From assembly GCF_003062295.1 (NCBI RefSeq), contig NZ_PYCN01000002.1, forward strand, positions 620,001-684,000: a stretch of DNA of 64,000 nucleotides, written 5' to 3'. A program made the translations under genes and the position numbers. The notes below the pieces were generated by a model, which did not search any database, was not told the origin of the DNA, and was given only the letters and a program-made list of their open reading frames with translations. Shown here piece by piece: positions 25,175-33,725 of this stretch (its first letter is position 1; each line of letters starts with the position of its first letter). The DNA is from Bradyrhizobium algeriense (lineage in GTDB: Bacteria; Pseudomonadota; Alphaproteobacteria; Rhizobiales; Xanthobacteraceae).

Positions 25175-25912
25175 TCAGCCGCTCCTTGCGCGGACGCTTG
25201 ACGCGGACGAGGCTTCGGTCCCGAAATTTTGCGCAAAGCGGGCCTGCGAACGCGCCAGGTGTTCGCGCATCGTCACGCGGGCCCCGTCGGCATCATGCGC
25301 GGCGATGGCATCGCGGATCGCGTGGTGCTCGGCCAGCGCCGCATTCCAGGATTCCGGATTCTCGAAATAATGCGCGAGCTTGGCGAAGTAGGGGTTGAGC
25401 CGCTGGTCGAACAACTCGCCGACCACACGGACCAGCACGGCGTTGTCGAGACATCCGGCCACCGCTACATGAAACGCCCGGTCATGGATCATCGAAGCTT
25501 CGCCGGGATGCTGCACGGTGGCCATCGCTTCCAGCGAAGCGTCGATGCGCGCGATATCCTCAGGCGTCGCCACCCGCGCGGCCTGTTCGGCTATGGCGCC
25601 TTCGAGGAATTCGCGCGCGCGCAGCAGTTCGAACGGGCCTTCGATCTCGGCCGCCGCCGGCAAGGGCGGCGCAAGCGCCGCCGGTTCGCTGACATAAATT
25701 CCGGAGCCGACGCGGATCCGGACCCGGCCCTCGACTTCGAGCGCGATCAGCGCTTCGCGCACCGTCGGCCGCGACACCTTCAACTGCTCGGCAAGATCGC
25801 GTTCAGTGGGAAGCCGGCTGCCCACGCAGTATTCGCCGCTGTCGATCAAGGCGCGTAGCTGATCGGCAACCTGGCGATAAAGGCGTCGCGCTTCCACGGC
25901 TTCGAGCGGCAC
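25175..25912 (-). CDS. GntR family regulator with FCD domain (UxuR/ExuR type)
   Basis: About 245 residues. The N-terminal winged HTH contains GSRLPTERDLAEQLKVSRPTVREALIALE; the C-terminal FCD ligand domain has the metal/ligand His pattern (HDRAFHVAVAG, AEHHAIRDAIAAHD). The GTG at 25912 follows GGAGAGCCGAGC and is preferred; an in-frame ATG at 26002 would add 30 residues and place the start codon inside a palindrome that looks like the operator (25987-26005). It is divergent from uxuB and upstream of the TRAP genes, so it probably represses both until a hexuronate intermediate is present. Confidence 0.85.
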   Translation of the reverse strand: MPLEAVEARRLYRQVADQLRALIDSGEYCVGSRLPTERDLAEQLKVSRPTVREALIALEVEGRVRIRVGSGIYVSEPAALAPPLPAAAEIEGPFELLRAREFLEGAIAEQAARVATPEDIARIDASLEAMATVQHPGEASMIHDRAFHVAVAGCLDNAVLVRVVGELFDQRLNPYFAKLAHYFENPESWNAALAEHHAIRDAIAAHDADGARVTMREHLARSQARFAQNFGTEASSASSVRARSG

Positions 25913-25986
25913 GCTCGGCTCTCCCTGACGATCCCTGGGCGAATCGATTTTTCTTGCTTTGATCGGGCCAAGGCCGATAAATCGGC

Positions 25987-26005
25987 AAATTGGCCTTACC
26001 AATTG
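25987..26005. promoter_or_regulatory. ATTGG-n5-CCAAT operator for the hexuronate regulator
   Basis: AAATTGG-CCTTA-CCAATTG is a 19-bp inverted repeat in the divergent gntR-uxuB region, close in form to the ATTGG/CCAAT operators known for enterobacterial UxuR/ExuR. A partial match (ATTGGGTAAC on the minus strand) lies near 25125-25135 upstream of the TRAP binding protein. Binding by the adjacent regulator is inferred. Confidence 0.55.
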
Positions 26006-26032
26006 ACCAAAGATTGATAGATCGAGCCTTTC

Positions 26033-27553
26033 ATGTCAAGCGATCCGGCAAAAATCCCGGTTTCCGGCCCAAAAGACGGCGATTTCCGCCTCTCGGATGC
26101 CAACCTTCATCGGCTTCCCGGCCATGTCCGGCGGCCGGTCTATGACCGCTCGCGCGTCACGCCGGGCATCGTCCATCTCGGAATCGGCGCATTCCACCGG
26201 GCACACCAGGCGGTGGTGATCGACGACCTCCTTGCAGGTGGCGCGACGGACTGGGGAATCGTCGGGGCCAGCCTGCGCAGTTCGGAAACGCGCGATGCCC
26301 TCGCCCCGCAGGATTGCCTCTACACCCTCGCCGTTCGCTCCGGCGCGGGCACCGATCACCGGATCATCGGCTCGGTCCTCGCATGCGAAGTCGCCAAGGA
26401 GAGACCCGCCCCTCTGATCGCGCGCCTCGCTCACCCGGCCACGCGCATCGTCTCGCTGACGGTCACCGAGAAGGGCTACTGCCACACGCCGCAAACCGGC
26501 GACCTCGACGAAAATCATCCCGACATCGTTCATGACCTGCAGAATCCGGGCACGCCGCGCTCGGCCATCGGATTCCTGGTGGCTGCGCTGGCGCGCCGGC
26601 GGATTGCAGGCGCAGCCCCCTTCACCGTTCTGTCGTGCGACAATCTCTCCGCCAACGGCCATACGGTGGGGCGGATCGTGACGCAGTTCGCCGCCTTGCG
26701 GTCGCGCAACCTCGCCAAATGGATTGAGACCGAGGTCGCCTTCCCTTCGACAATGGTGGACCGGATCGTGCCGGAGACCACCGACCTCGACCGATCAGAG
26801 GTTTCCTCCGCGCTCGGCATGACCGACGCGTGGCCGGTGGTGACGGAGCCATTCACGCAATGGATCGTTGAAGATCGCTTTCCAGCCGGACGGCCGGATT
26901 TCGCGGCCGCAGGCGTGCAAATGGTCTCGGATGTGACGCCGTTCGAGCACATGAAACTACGGCTGCTAAATGCCAGTCACTCGGCGCTGGCCTATCTCGG
27001 CTATCTCGCCGGCTATGAGACCATCGCCGCGGCCGTGACCGATCTTCGCTTTGCGGCGCTTGCTCGACAAGTAATGCAGGACGCTGCGCCGACGCTTACG
27101 ATGCCTGAAGGCACAGACCTCGCCGCCTATAGTGCGTCGCTGCTGAAGCGCTTTTCCAATGCCGCCCTGCATCACCGTACCTGGCAGATCGCGATGGACG
27201 GCTCGCAGAAACTGCCGCAGCGGCTGCTCGCCACCATGCAGGACCGGTTGCGGCTGGGCCTTTCGATCGACACGCATGCGCTCGCGGTAGCGGGCTGGAT
27301 GCGTTACGTCACCGCAAAGGACGAACAGGGACGCGCCATCGACGTGCGCGATCCGCTCGCCAGGGAACTGGCTGATATCGCCGAGCGCGCCGGCCCGTTC
27401 GCGGAGCGCCTTGCGCCCGCGCTGCTTGAGGTGAACTCTATTTTCGGCAACCTCGGCAGCGATCCTCGCATGCGCAACGCCGTCACCGAGGCGCTCTCAA
27501 AACTCTATGCCCTGGGTGCACGACAGACGGTGCAGACGTTTCAGCCAGCATGA
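26033..27553 (+). CDS. uxuB: D-mannonate oxidoreductase / fructuronate reductase (mannitol dehydrogenase family)
   Basis: 506 residues of the long-chain polyol dehydrogenase family. The NAD site is GIVHLGIGAFHRAHQAVVIDDLL, followed by FTVLSCDNLSANG and the catalytic segment KLRLLNASHSALAYLGYLAG with its conserved Lys, Asn and His. It would reduce D-fructuronate to D-mannonate, the substrate of uxuA across the cluster. Mannitol dehydrogenase activity on other polyols cannot be excluded from sequence. It is divergent from the GntR gene with the ATTGG/CCAAT palindrome in between, and convergent with the next gene. Confidence 0.88.
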   Translation: MSSDPAKIPVSGPKDGDFRLSDANLHRLPGHVRRPVYDRSRVTPGIVHLGIGAFHRAHQAVVIDDLLAGGATDWGIVGASLRSSETRDALAPQDCLYTLAVRSGAGTDHRIIGSVLACEVAKERPAPLIARLAHPATRIVSLTVTEKGYCHTPQTGDLDENHPDIVHDLQNPGTPRSAIGFLVAALARRRIAGAAPFTVLSCDNLSANGHTVGRIVTQFAALRSRNLAKWIETEVAFPSTMVDRIVPETTDLDRSEVSSALGMTDAWPVVTEPFTQWIVEDRFPAGRPDFAAAGVQMVSDVTPFEHMKLRLLNASHSALAYLGYLAGYETIAAAVTDLRFAALARQVMQDAAPTLTMPEGTDLAAYSASLLKRFSNAALHHRTWQIAMDGSQKLPQRLLATMQDRLRLGLSIDTHALAVAGWMRYVTAKDEQGRAIDVRDPLARELADIAERAGPFAERLAPALLEVNSIFGNLGSDPRMRNAVTEALSKLYALGARQTVQTFQPA

Positions 27554-27619
27554 CTGGTAGGTCAGAACCACCTGGTGGCAAGGCCCCGCGACCGCCGTTC
27601 ATTTCGGAAATTCAGCAGG

Positions 27620-28498
27620 CTACGGAGACAACAACGTCCTGGTGAGTTGGTGATCGGGATCGGCGAGCCCGTCGATGACATCGAAATGATGCCGGCCGGG
27701 TTCTTCGATCACGCAGGTTTTCGCGCCGAGCCCGGTCCAGATGTTGGCGAGGAGCGCGTTCTGGCGGACGAATTCCGGGCGCTCGGCGCTGCCGACCCAG
27801 CACGTCACGCGTGCATTCTGCATCGGCTCGAGCAATGCGGGGCTTTCCACGCGCGCCTCGGCCTCGTCGATCCGGAGGTCCGTATTCATGGCGGCCTTCA
27901 TCAGCGGACGAAGGTCATGAACGCCGGAAATGGAGACGGTGTGGCTGATGCGCGCCCGGACATCGTCCGGGAGCGGCGACGTCGCCGAAATCATGCGTGT
28001 CACCAGATGCCCGCCGGCGGAATGCCCGGTCAGAAAAAGCGGGCCCTCGACCATCGCGGCGGCGCGCGCGACGGCCGCGGCAATTTCGCACGTGATTTCG
28101 GCGATGCGCACGGCCGGGCACAGTGTGTAGGAGGGCATCGCCACCGCATAGCCGCTTTCAACCGATCCGCGCGCGAGATGCGACCAAAAGCTCTTGTCGA
28201 GCGCCTTCCAAAATCCGCCATGGACGAAGACGACCAGGCCCTTTGGCCGGCCTTCCGGGCTAAAAAGATCGAAGCGGTTTCGTGCCCGCTCGCCATAACA
28301 GACGTCGAGCGTCGCGCGGCCGCTGCCCTGGAGTGCATCGCGATAGGCCTGCGCGGGCTGCACCCACGCGGCCGGCCAGCGTTCGCCGCTCGGAATGTTC
28401 GGAGCATTCGCATAGGCGTCGCTCCAGTCGGAAATCTGATGAAAAATCACGCGGTTCGGCTTCCGTTCGATTCTTTGGGCCGGGCGATGTCCGGTCAA
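27620..28498 (-). CDS. alpha/beta-hydrolase arylformamidase (kynurenine formamidase)
   Basis: 292 residues (ATG 28498; a GTG at 28450 is possible). The oxyanion motif HGGFW is at 93-97, the nucleophile elbow GHSAGGH is at 158-164 with S160, and the late HHFDVIDGL supplies the catalytic His. This matches the eukaryote-like alpha/beta-hydrolase formamidase rather than the cyclase-type KynB. It would hydrolyse N-formylkynurenine made by the tryptophan dioxygenase. It is divergent from kynU-kynA, with a palindromic operator at 28548-28563 in between. Ester hydrolase of another kind is possible by family alone; context makes kynurenine formation likely. Confidence 0.8.
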   Translation of the reverse strand: MTGHRPAQRIERKPNRVIFHQISDWSDAYANAPNIPSGERWPAAWVQPAQAYRDALQGSGRATLDVCYGERARNRFDLFSPEGRPKGLVVFVHGGFWKALDKSFWSHLARGSVESGYAVAMPSYTLCPAVRIAEITCEIAAAVARAAAMVEGPLFLTGHSAGGHLVTRMISATSPLPDDVRARISHTVSISGVHDLRPLMKAAMNTDLRIDEAEARVESPALLEPMQNARVTCWVGSAERPEFVRQNALLANIWTGLGAKTCVIEEPGRHHFDVIDGLADPDHQLTRTLLSP

Positions 28499-28547
28499 TG
28501 CCCGCAGGCAGCCAGTCTATACCGAGAAGCGCGCCCTGCGCCCATAA

Positions 28548-28563
28548 ATTTCAAGCTTGAAAT
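28548..28563. promoter_or_regulatory. operator A of the anthranilate regulon
   Basis: ATTTCAAGCTTGAAAT is a perfect 16-bp palindrome between the divergent formamidase and kynU genes (49 bp before the kynU ATG). It is one of six related AT-rich sites in 28.5-45.1 kb with consensus about TTTTAGGCTTNAAATAAT. It is the most symmetric, but the most divergent from the GGCTT core. Confidence 0.65.
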
Positions 28564-28611
28564 AATCGATGTCCATGCGAATAATTCCAGGGGGCGCGAC
28601 CAGGGAAAGAC

Positions 28612-29805
28612 ATGACCGATTTCACGCGAACAAAATCCCGGTTCGCCATCCCGGATGGCGTGATCTATCTGGACGGCAATTCGCTCGGTCCCCTGCCCGT
28701 TGCAGCCGCCGATCGCGTCGGCCGCATGATATCGGAGGAATGGGGCAAGCACCTCATCAAGGGCTGGAACGTCGCCGGGTGGATGACGCAGCCGCGGCGT
28801 ATCGGCGACCGCATCGGCCGATTGATCGGCGCTGCCGAAGGAACGGTGGTGGTGGGCGATACGCTGTCCATCAAGGTCTACCAGGCGCTGGCCTCCGCGC
28901 TCGAACTCAATCCGTCGCGGCGCGTGATCTTGTCGGACACCGGCAACTTTCCTTCCGATCTCTACATCGCCAGCGGTCTGCTTGAATCGCTCGACCGTGG
29001 CTACGAGTTGAAGGTCGTGGCCCCCGAAGACGTCGAAGCCGCCATCGACGAGACGATCGCGGTGCTGATGCTGACCGAGGTCGACTATCGCACCGGCCGG
29101 TTGCACGACATGCGCGCACTGACGCGCAGGGCGCATGCCGCCGGTGCGTTGACAGTCTGGGATCTGGCGCATTCCGCCGGCGCTATTCCGGTCGAGTTGG
29201 AAGGTGCCGAAGCCGATTTCGCAGTCGGCTGCACCTACAAATATCTCAATGCTGGCCCTGGCGCGCCAGCCTTCATCTATGTAGCGCCGAAGCACGCCGA
29301 TACGGCGCGGCCGGCGCTTTCCGGATGGATGGGTCATCACGCGCCCTTTGCCTTTGACCTCGACTATCGGGCCGGGCCGGGCATTGAGCGCATGCGGGTT
29401 GGTACGCCCCCGATCATTGCGATGGCCGCGCTCGACGCCGCCCTCGACGTCTGGGACGGCGTCAGCATGACCGACGTGCGCCATGCATCGATCGCGCTCG
29501 CCGACCTGTTCATCCGCGAAATCGAAGCACGTTGTCCCGAGCTGACGCTGGCTTCGCCGCGGGACGGAAAGCTGCGCGGCAGCCAGGTTTCGTTTCGTCA
29601 CCCGGATGGCTACGCGATCATGCAGGCGCTGATCGCGCGCGACGTGATCGGCGACTTCCGCGCGCCGGACATGATGCGCTTCGGCTTTACGCCGCTCTAC
29701 ATCGGAGAAGCCGAGGTTCGCGCCGCAATCGAAATCATCGCCGACGTCTTGACCAATCGCCGCTGGGATACCGCGGATTACCGCAAAAAGGCGCTCGTGA
29801 CATGA
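28612..29805 (+). CDS. kynU: kynureninase
   Basis: Cleaves kynurenine to anthranilate and alanine with PLP. The 397 residues have the fold-type I signatures: [11 protein letters not shown] at the start, [14 protein letters not shown] with the PLP-binding Asp, and [15 protein letters not shown], where K210 forms the Schiff base. The C-terminal [17 protein letters not shown] completes the active site. GGGAAAG precedes the ATG. It overlaps the tryptophan dioxygenase gene by 4 bp (ATGA). A palindromic operator lies upstream. Together with the dioxygenase and formamidase it turns tryptophan into anthranilate. Confidence 0.96.
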   Translation: MTDFTRTKSRFAIPDGVIYLDGNSLGPLPVAAADRVGRMISEEWGKHLIKGWNVAGWMTQPRRIGDRIGRLIGAAEGTVVVGDTLSIKVYQALASALELNPSRRVILSDTGNFPSDLYIASGLLESLDRGYELKVVAPEDVEAAIDETIAVLMLTEVDYRTGRLHDMRALTRRAHAAGALTVWDLAHSAGAIPVELEGAEADFAVGCTYKYLNAGPGAPAFIYVAPKHADTARPALSGWMGHHAPFAFDLDYRAGPGIERMRVGTPPIIAMAALDAALDVWDGVSMTDVRHASIALADLFIREIEARCPELTLASPRDGKLRGSQVSFRHPDGYAIMQALIARDVIGDFRAPDMMRFGFTPLYIGEAEVRAAIEIIADVLTNRRWDTADYRKKALVT

Positions 29806-30641
29806 CTGGCAAGCCCGACGACTCCTCGCGTGAGGGAGCCCAGATATCATTCGAAGGGCGCATGTCCTACAGCGATTATCTGCATCTGGAACGCTTGCTG
29901 GACGCGCAAGAGCCGCTCTCGGGGGCGCATGACGAACTGCTGTTCATCATCCAGCACCAGACCTCCGAACTCTGGATGAAGCTCGCCATCCACGAAATCC
30001 GTTCCGCCATCAAGGCGATCCGCCACGACCAGTTGCAGCCCGCCTTCAAGATGCTGTCGCGCGTCGCCCGGATCTTCGAGCAGCTCAATACCGCCTGGGA
30101 CGTGTTGCGGACGATGACACCCAGCGAATACACCGAGTTTCGCGATCAGCTCGGGCAGTCCTCGGGTTTCCAGTCGTACCAGTACCGCGCGATCGAGTTC
30201 CTAGCCGGCAATCGCAATTTAGCGCTGCTTGGCCCGCACGCCCACCGCGCCGACATCATGGCAAAGCTCGAGGAAATTCTCGCGGAGCCGGGCCTCTATG
30301 ACGAGGCGGTGCTGTTACTGGCGCGCAATGGTTTTGACATCGGCGAAGACGCACACCGAACCGACTGGCGCGTCAAGCGCACGCCAAACGACGAGGTTTT
30401 GGAGGCCTGGAAGACCGTCTATGCGTCGCCGGCGAAACACTGGATGCTCTACGAGCTTGCGGAAAAGCTGGTCGATTTCGAGGACTATTTCCGCCGCTGG
30501 CGCTTCAACCACGTCACGACGGTCGAGCGCATCATCGGCCTGAAGCGCGGAACCGGTGGCACGTCGGGCGTCTCCTACTTGCGCAAGATGCTCGAGGTCG
30601 AACTTTTTCCGGAACTCTGGAAGCTGAGAACAGAGCTCTAA
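29802..30641 (+). CDS. kynA: tryptophan 2,3-dioxygenase
   Basis: Heme enzyme that opens the indole ring of L-Trp to N-formylkynurenine. The 279 residues are the usual bacterial length. H52 in [11 protein letters not shown] (substrate side) and H237 in [14 protein letters not shown] (heme ligand) keep the spacing of His55/His240 in the Xanthomonas enzyme. [12 protein letters not shown] follows as the substrate carboxylate loop. The ATG at 29802 overlaps kynU; the same frame is open upstream only as a shadow of kynU. A short inverted repeat CCGTTTGAAAACGG (30647-30660) lies just after the stop, without a T tract. Confidence 0.96.
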   Translation: MTGKPDDSSREGAQISFEGRMSYSDYLHLERLLDAQEPLSGAHDELLFIIQHQTSELWMKLAIHEIRSAIKAIRHDQLQPAFKMLSRVARIFEQLNTAWDVLRTMTPSEYTEFRDQLGQSSGFQSYQYRAIEFLAGNRNLALLGPHAHRADIMAKLEEILAEPGLYDEAVLLLARNGFDIGEDAHRTDWRVKRTPNDEVLEAWKTVYASPAKHWMLYELAEKLVDFEDYFRRWRFNHVTTVERIIGLKRGTGGTSGVSYLRKMLEVELFPELWKLRTEL

Positions 30642-30795
30642 GAGACCGTTTGAAAACGGGGTGGAGGTTTGAGGCGGCCCATGATTCAAGCTTTCTGATG
30701 TGGACAGCAGCGAATCGGGCCCGGATGGCCGCCGGTGTTGGGGGCACCTCAAGCGTCCGTAGTTAGACTACGGCGACACCTTGGAGATTGGAAAC

Positions 30796-31233
30796 ATGGC
30801 GCTCAAGCGGATGGACAACGTAGGAATCGTCGTCGAAGACCTCGGAGGGACGATTGATTTCTTTCGCGAACTCGGCCTCGAGCTCGAAGGGCGGACCACG
30901 ATCGAAGGAGAATGGGCCGGACGTGTCACTGGACTGGGCGATCAGCGTGTCGAGATTGCCATGATGCGCACGCCGGACGGCCACAGCCGGCTCGAGCTCT
31001 CCCGCTTCCTCACGCCGCCTGTCGTCGCAGATCACCGGAACGCCCCGGTCAACGCTCTGGGCTACCTCCGCGTCATGTTCGCCGTGGACGACATCGACGA
31101 GACGCTTGTAAGGCTCCGCACGCGCGGTGCGCAGCTCGTAGGCGAAGTAGTCCAGTATAAAGACGCGTATCGGCTTTGCTACATCCGTGGGCCTGAGGGG
31201 CTTCTCATCGGACTAGCCCAGGAACTCAGCTGA
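30796..31233 (+). CDS. VOC (glyoxalase/bleomycin-resistance) family protein
   Basis: 145 residues with the paired beta-alpha-beta-beta-beta modules of the vicinal oxygen chelate fold: RMDNVGIVVEDLGGTIDFFRELGLELEG, then HSRLELSRFLTPP, and in the second half YLRVMFAVDDIDETLVRLRTRGAQLVGEV and YIRGPEGLLIGLAQEL. Putative metal ligands are the His/Glu positions (H of HSRLEL, E of PEGLLI), but one expected first-strand His is replaced by N in MDNVG, so the metal site may be incomplete. A glutathione transferase, dioxygenase or binding protein are all possible. The weak AAGCTT site near 30688 may or may not relate to the regulon. Confidence 0.7.
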   Translation: MALKRMDNVGIVVEDLGGTIDFFRELGLELEGRTTIEGEWAGRVTGLGDQRVEIAMMRTPDGHSRLELSRFLTPPVVADHRNAPVNALGYLRVMFAVDDIDETLVRLRTRGAQLVGEVVQYKDAYRLCYIRGPEGLLIGLAQELS

Positions 31234-31351
31234 GCGCAATACGAAGACAAAGGGCGAAGCGTGACCAATGTCAGCGAGCGCGTCCGAGGCCGACTCGCCT
31301 GCCCGCCAACGCCGCCGTCAGCAGCCTAAGACGACACCCGACAAGCGGGTT

Positions 31352-31825
31352 TTAGCGCGGCACCACTGCGGTAGCTTCGATCTCGACGCGGGCGGCTTTC
31401 TCGACCAGACGCACTACCTGAACCAGCGCCATCGCCGGATAATGCGCACCAAAAATCTCGCGATAGGCGCGGCCGAGTTCTTTCAGGCTGACGAGATATT
31501 CCTCGATGTCAACGACATACCAGGTCAAACGCACCAGATGTTCGGGCCTGGCGCCGCCCTCGGCAAGAATTTCGGAAATGTTGGAGAGCGTCTGACGCAC
31601 CTGCGCGACGAAGTCCGGCGCCAGATGCCCTTGCGTATCCCAACCGATCACGCCGCCGGTCACCACAAGACGGCCATCGGCGGCCATGCCGTTGGCATAG
31701 CCCTTTGGCATCGGCCAGCCGCTCGGCTGCAGCACTTGCGGGCCGGACGACGGGGTGTCGGTCTCCACGTCAGGAGTTTTGGGGTGAGGCACCACCGTCA
31801 AGGTGGGGCCTTTAGGCGCGGTCAC
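31352..31825 (-). CDS. RidA/YjgF family protein (putative enamine/imine deaminase)
   Basis: About 157 residues from a GTG at 31825 with GGAGAA upstream; an ATG at 31873 would overlap the CoA ligase by 17 bp. The C-terminal 120 residues are the trimeric RidA fold (RLVVTGGVIGWDTQGHLA, QTLSNISEILAEGG, LTWYVVDIEEY, ARVEIEATAVV). The usual catalytic Arg region reads KAARVEIEA. The N-terminal 40 residues are a Pro/Thr-rich extension. It is 31 bp downstream of the anthranilate-CoA ligase. The dearomatised 2-aminobenzoyl-CoA is an enamine/imine, so hydrolytic deamination is a sensible role, inferred from context. Confidence 0.78.
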   Translation of the reverse strand: MTAPKGPTLTVVPHPKTPDVETDTPSSGPQVLQPSGWPMPKGYANGMAADGRLVVTGGVIGWDTQGHLAPDFVAQVRQTLSNISEILAEGGARPEHLVRLTWYVVDIEEYLVSLKELGRAYREIFGAHYPAMALVQVVRLVEKAARVEIEATAVVPR

Positions 31826-31856
31826 CGGCTGTTCTCCTTCGTGCAATTCAAAGCAT

Positions 31857-33548
31857 TCACTCCGCGGCGACATCAGGCGATGACGCAGTTCCGGCCGCAG
31901 CCATCTGCCTCAGCGCAAAGCGCCTCAGCTTGCCGGTCTCGGTCTTCGGCAGTTGCGCGACATATTCGATCGCACGCGGATATTTGTACGGCGCAATGGT
32001 CTGCTTGACATGATCCTGCAACGCCTGCGTCAGCGCGGCGTCGCCCATGGCGCCACCCGCCAGGACCACATAGGCCTTGACGATCATGCCGCGCGCCTCG
32101 TCGGGCGCGCCGACCACGCCGCATTCGGCGACGGCAGGATGCGACAGCAACGCGGCTTCGACCTCGGGGCCTGCGATGTTGTAGCCGGAGGAGACGATCA
32201 TGTCGTCCGAACGGGCGACAAACGACAGCCGTCCATTAGCGTCGCGGACAAAGGAGTCGCCCGTCAGGTTCCAGCCGTCGCGCACATAGTTCGACTGCCT
32301 CTTGTCGGCGAGATAGCGGCATCCGGTCGGCCCGCGCACTGCAAGCTTGCCGACGGTGCCCGCCGGCAATTCGTTCATGTTGTCATCGACGATTTTTGCC
32401 TCGTAACCCGCAACCGGGAGTCCCGTCGTTCCCGCGACGGCGTCGCCGACGCGGTTGGTGATGAAGATGTGCAGCAGTTCCGTCGAGCCGATGCCGTCGA
32501 GGATGGTCTTGCCGGTCTTGCGGGTCCAGTTTTCGAACACCGGCGCGGGCAAGGTTTCGCCGGCCGAAACCGCGATCCGCAGCGACGACAGATCGGCGCC
32601 GTTGTCCATCGCGGCCATCATCGCACGATACGCCGTCGGCGAGGTGAAGCAGATCGTCGCCTTGTAGGTCTCGATGATCCTGACCATTTCGGGCGGCGCC
32701 GCGTTTTCCAACAGCGTTGCGGTCGCGCCGAACCGCAATGGGAAGATCGCCAGTCCCCCGAGCCCGAACGTAAAGGCCAGCGGCGGCGAGCCGACGAAGA
32801 CATCGTCCTCGGTGACGTCAAGGACTTCCCTGGCATAGCCATCCGCCACGATCATGAGGTCGCGATGGAAATGCATCGTCGCTTTGGGTTCGCCCGTGGT
32901 GCCCGACGTAAATCCAAGCAGGGCTACATCGTCGCGTCCCGTTTTCACGGCTTCGAACCGCACCGGCTTGTTCAGCGCTACCCGGTCGAGTTCGGCGTCA
33001 TGGTTGGACGTGCCGTCGAAATTCACCACCTGCTTGAGAAAACGGCTGGTCTTCGCGCACGCAACCAGTTCATCGGCAATGCGGCTGTCGGTCAGCGCCA
33101 GCGCAATCTCGGCCTTGTCGATGATCTTGCTCAATTCGCCGGCGCGCAGCATCGGCATGGTGTTGACGACGACCGCGCCGGCCTTGGTGGCCGCAAGCCA
33201 TGCCGCGACCAGCGCGGGATTGTTGCCCGAACGGATCAGGACGCGGTTGCCGGGCTTGACGCCGTAGTTCTCCACCAGCGCATGCGCGAGGCGGTTGGAC
33301 CAATCGGCCAGTTCCTTGTAAGTGCGCTGGCGACCGTTGCCGATCAGCGCGATCCGGTCGCCCCAGCCTTTCTCGACAATGCGGTCAGTCAGTTCGACCG
33401 CGGCATTGAGATATTCCGGATACTGAAACTCGGGCCGGTCGAGCAGCAGGTCCGGCCATTGGTCGGACGGCGGCAGATTTCGCCGCGCAAAGTCATCGAT
33501 ATGGCCCGATGGGCCAAGAGACTGACCAAGGGTCCGGCTGGGTGACAT
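31857..33548 (-). CDS. 2-aminobenzoate-CoA ligase (benzoate-CoA ligase family)
   Basis: 563 residues of the ANL superfamily. The P-loop-like motif GFTSGTTGEPKATMHFHRD, the A5 segment DGIGSTELLHIF, the A7 segment LTGDSFVRDANGRLSFVARSDDMIVSSGYNIAGPEVE and the A10 Lys in LPKTETGKLRRFALRQ are all visible. The match is to the anthranilate/benzoate-CoA ligase group. It would activate anthranilate from kynureninase for the aerobic CoA-ester pathway. ATG 33548 is chosen because GAGGGGAG is 6-7 bp before it, while ATG 33554 abuts that ribosome site. An operator of the regulon (33625-33645) lies upstream. Benzoate itself as a substrate is not excluded. Confidence 0.87.
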   Translation of the reverse strand: MSPSRTLGQSLGPSGHIDDFARRNLPPSDQWPDLLLDRPEFQYPEYLNAAVELTDRIVEKGWGDRIALIGNGRQRTYKELADWSNRLAHALVENYGVKPGNRVLIRSGNNPALVAAWLAATKAGAVVVNTMPMLRAGELSKIIDKAEIALALTDSRIADELVACAKTSRFLKQVVNFDGTSNHDAELDRVALNKPVRFEAVKTGRDDVALLGFTSGTTGEPKATMHFHRDLMIVADGYAREVLDVTEDDVFVGSPPLAFTFGLGGLAIFPLRFGATATLLENAAPPEMVRIIETYKATICFTSPTAYRAMMAAMDNGADLSSLRIAVSAGETLPAPVFENWTRKTGKTILDGIGSTELLHIFITNRVGDAVAGTTGLPVAGYEAKIVDDNMNELPAGTVGKLAVRGPTGCRYLADKRQSNYVRDGWNLTGDSFVRDANGRLSFVARSDDMIVSSGYNIAGPEVEAALLSHPAVAECGVVGAPDEARGMIVKAYVVLAGGAMGDAALTQALQDHVKQTIAPYKYPRAIEYVAQLPKTETGKLRRFALRQMAAAGTASSPDVAAE

Positions 33549-33624
33549 TTTCATCTCCCCTCGCTTCCATCAATGAAAGGCTCGAGATCAATATCGAGGA
33601 CGCCCGGCAAGCCGTCTCGCAATC

Positions 33625-33645
33625 ATTTTAGGCTTAAAACAATTT
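33625..33645. promoter_or_regulatory. operator B of the anthranilate regulon
   Basis: ATTTTAGGCTTAAAACAATT, pseudo-palindromic around AGGCTT, about 77 bp upstream of the CoA ligase start. It shares the TTTTAGGCTTAAA core almost exactly with the site at 43262-43282. Confidence 0.7.
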
Positions 33646-33725
33646 TTCGCAAGCGTGGAATCACTGGTGGAATCGCCTCCCCGCCGCCGAGACCGGCCTG
33701 ACGGCGGCAGCGCCATGGGAACCCG

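Noticed and set aside
30647..30660. Rho-independent terminator after the tryptophan dioxygenase gene
   Set aside because: Short stem CCGTT/AACGG without a following T tract.
30681..30700. A seventh regulon site (GATTCAAGCTTTCTGATG) before the VOC gene
   Set aside because: Only the left half and the AAGCTT centre match; the right half is poor, so it is not counted.
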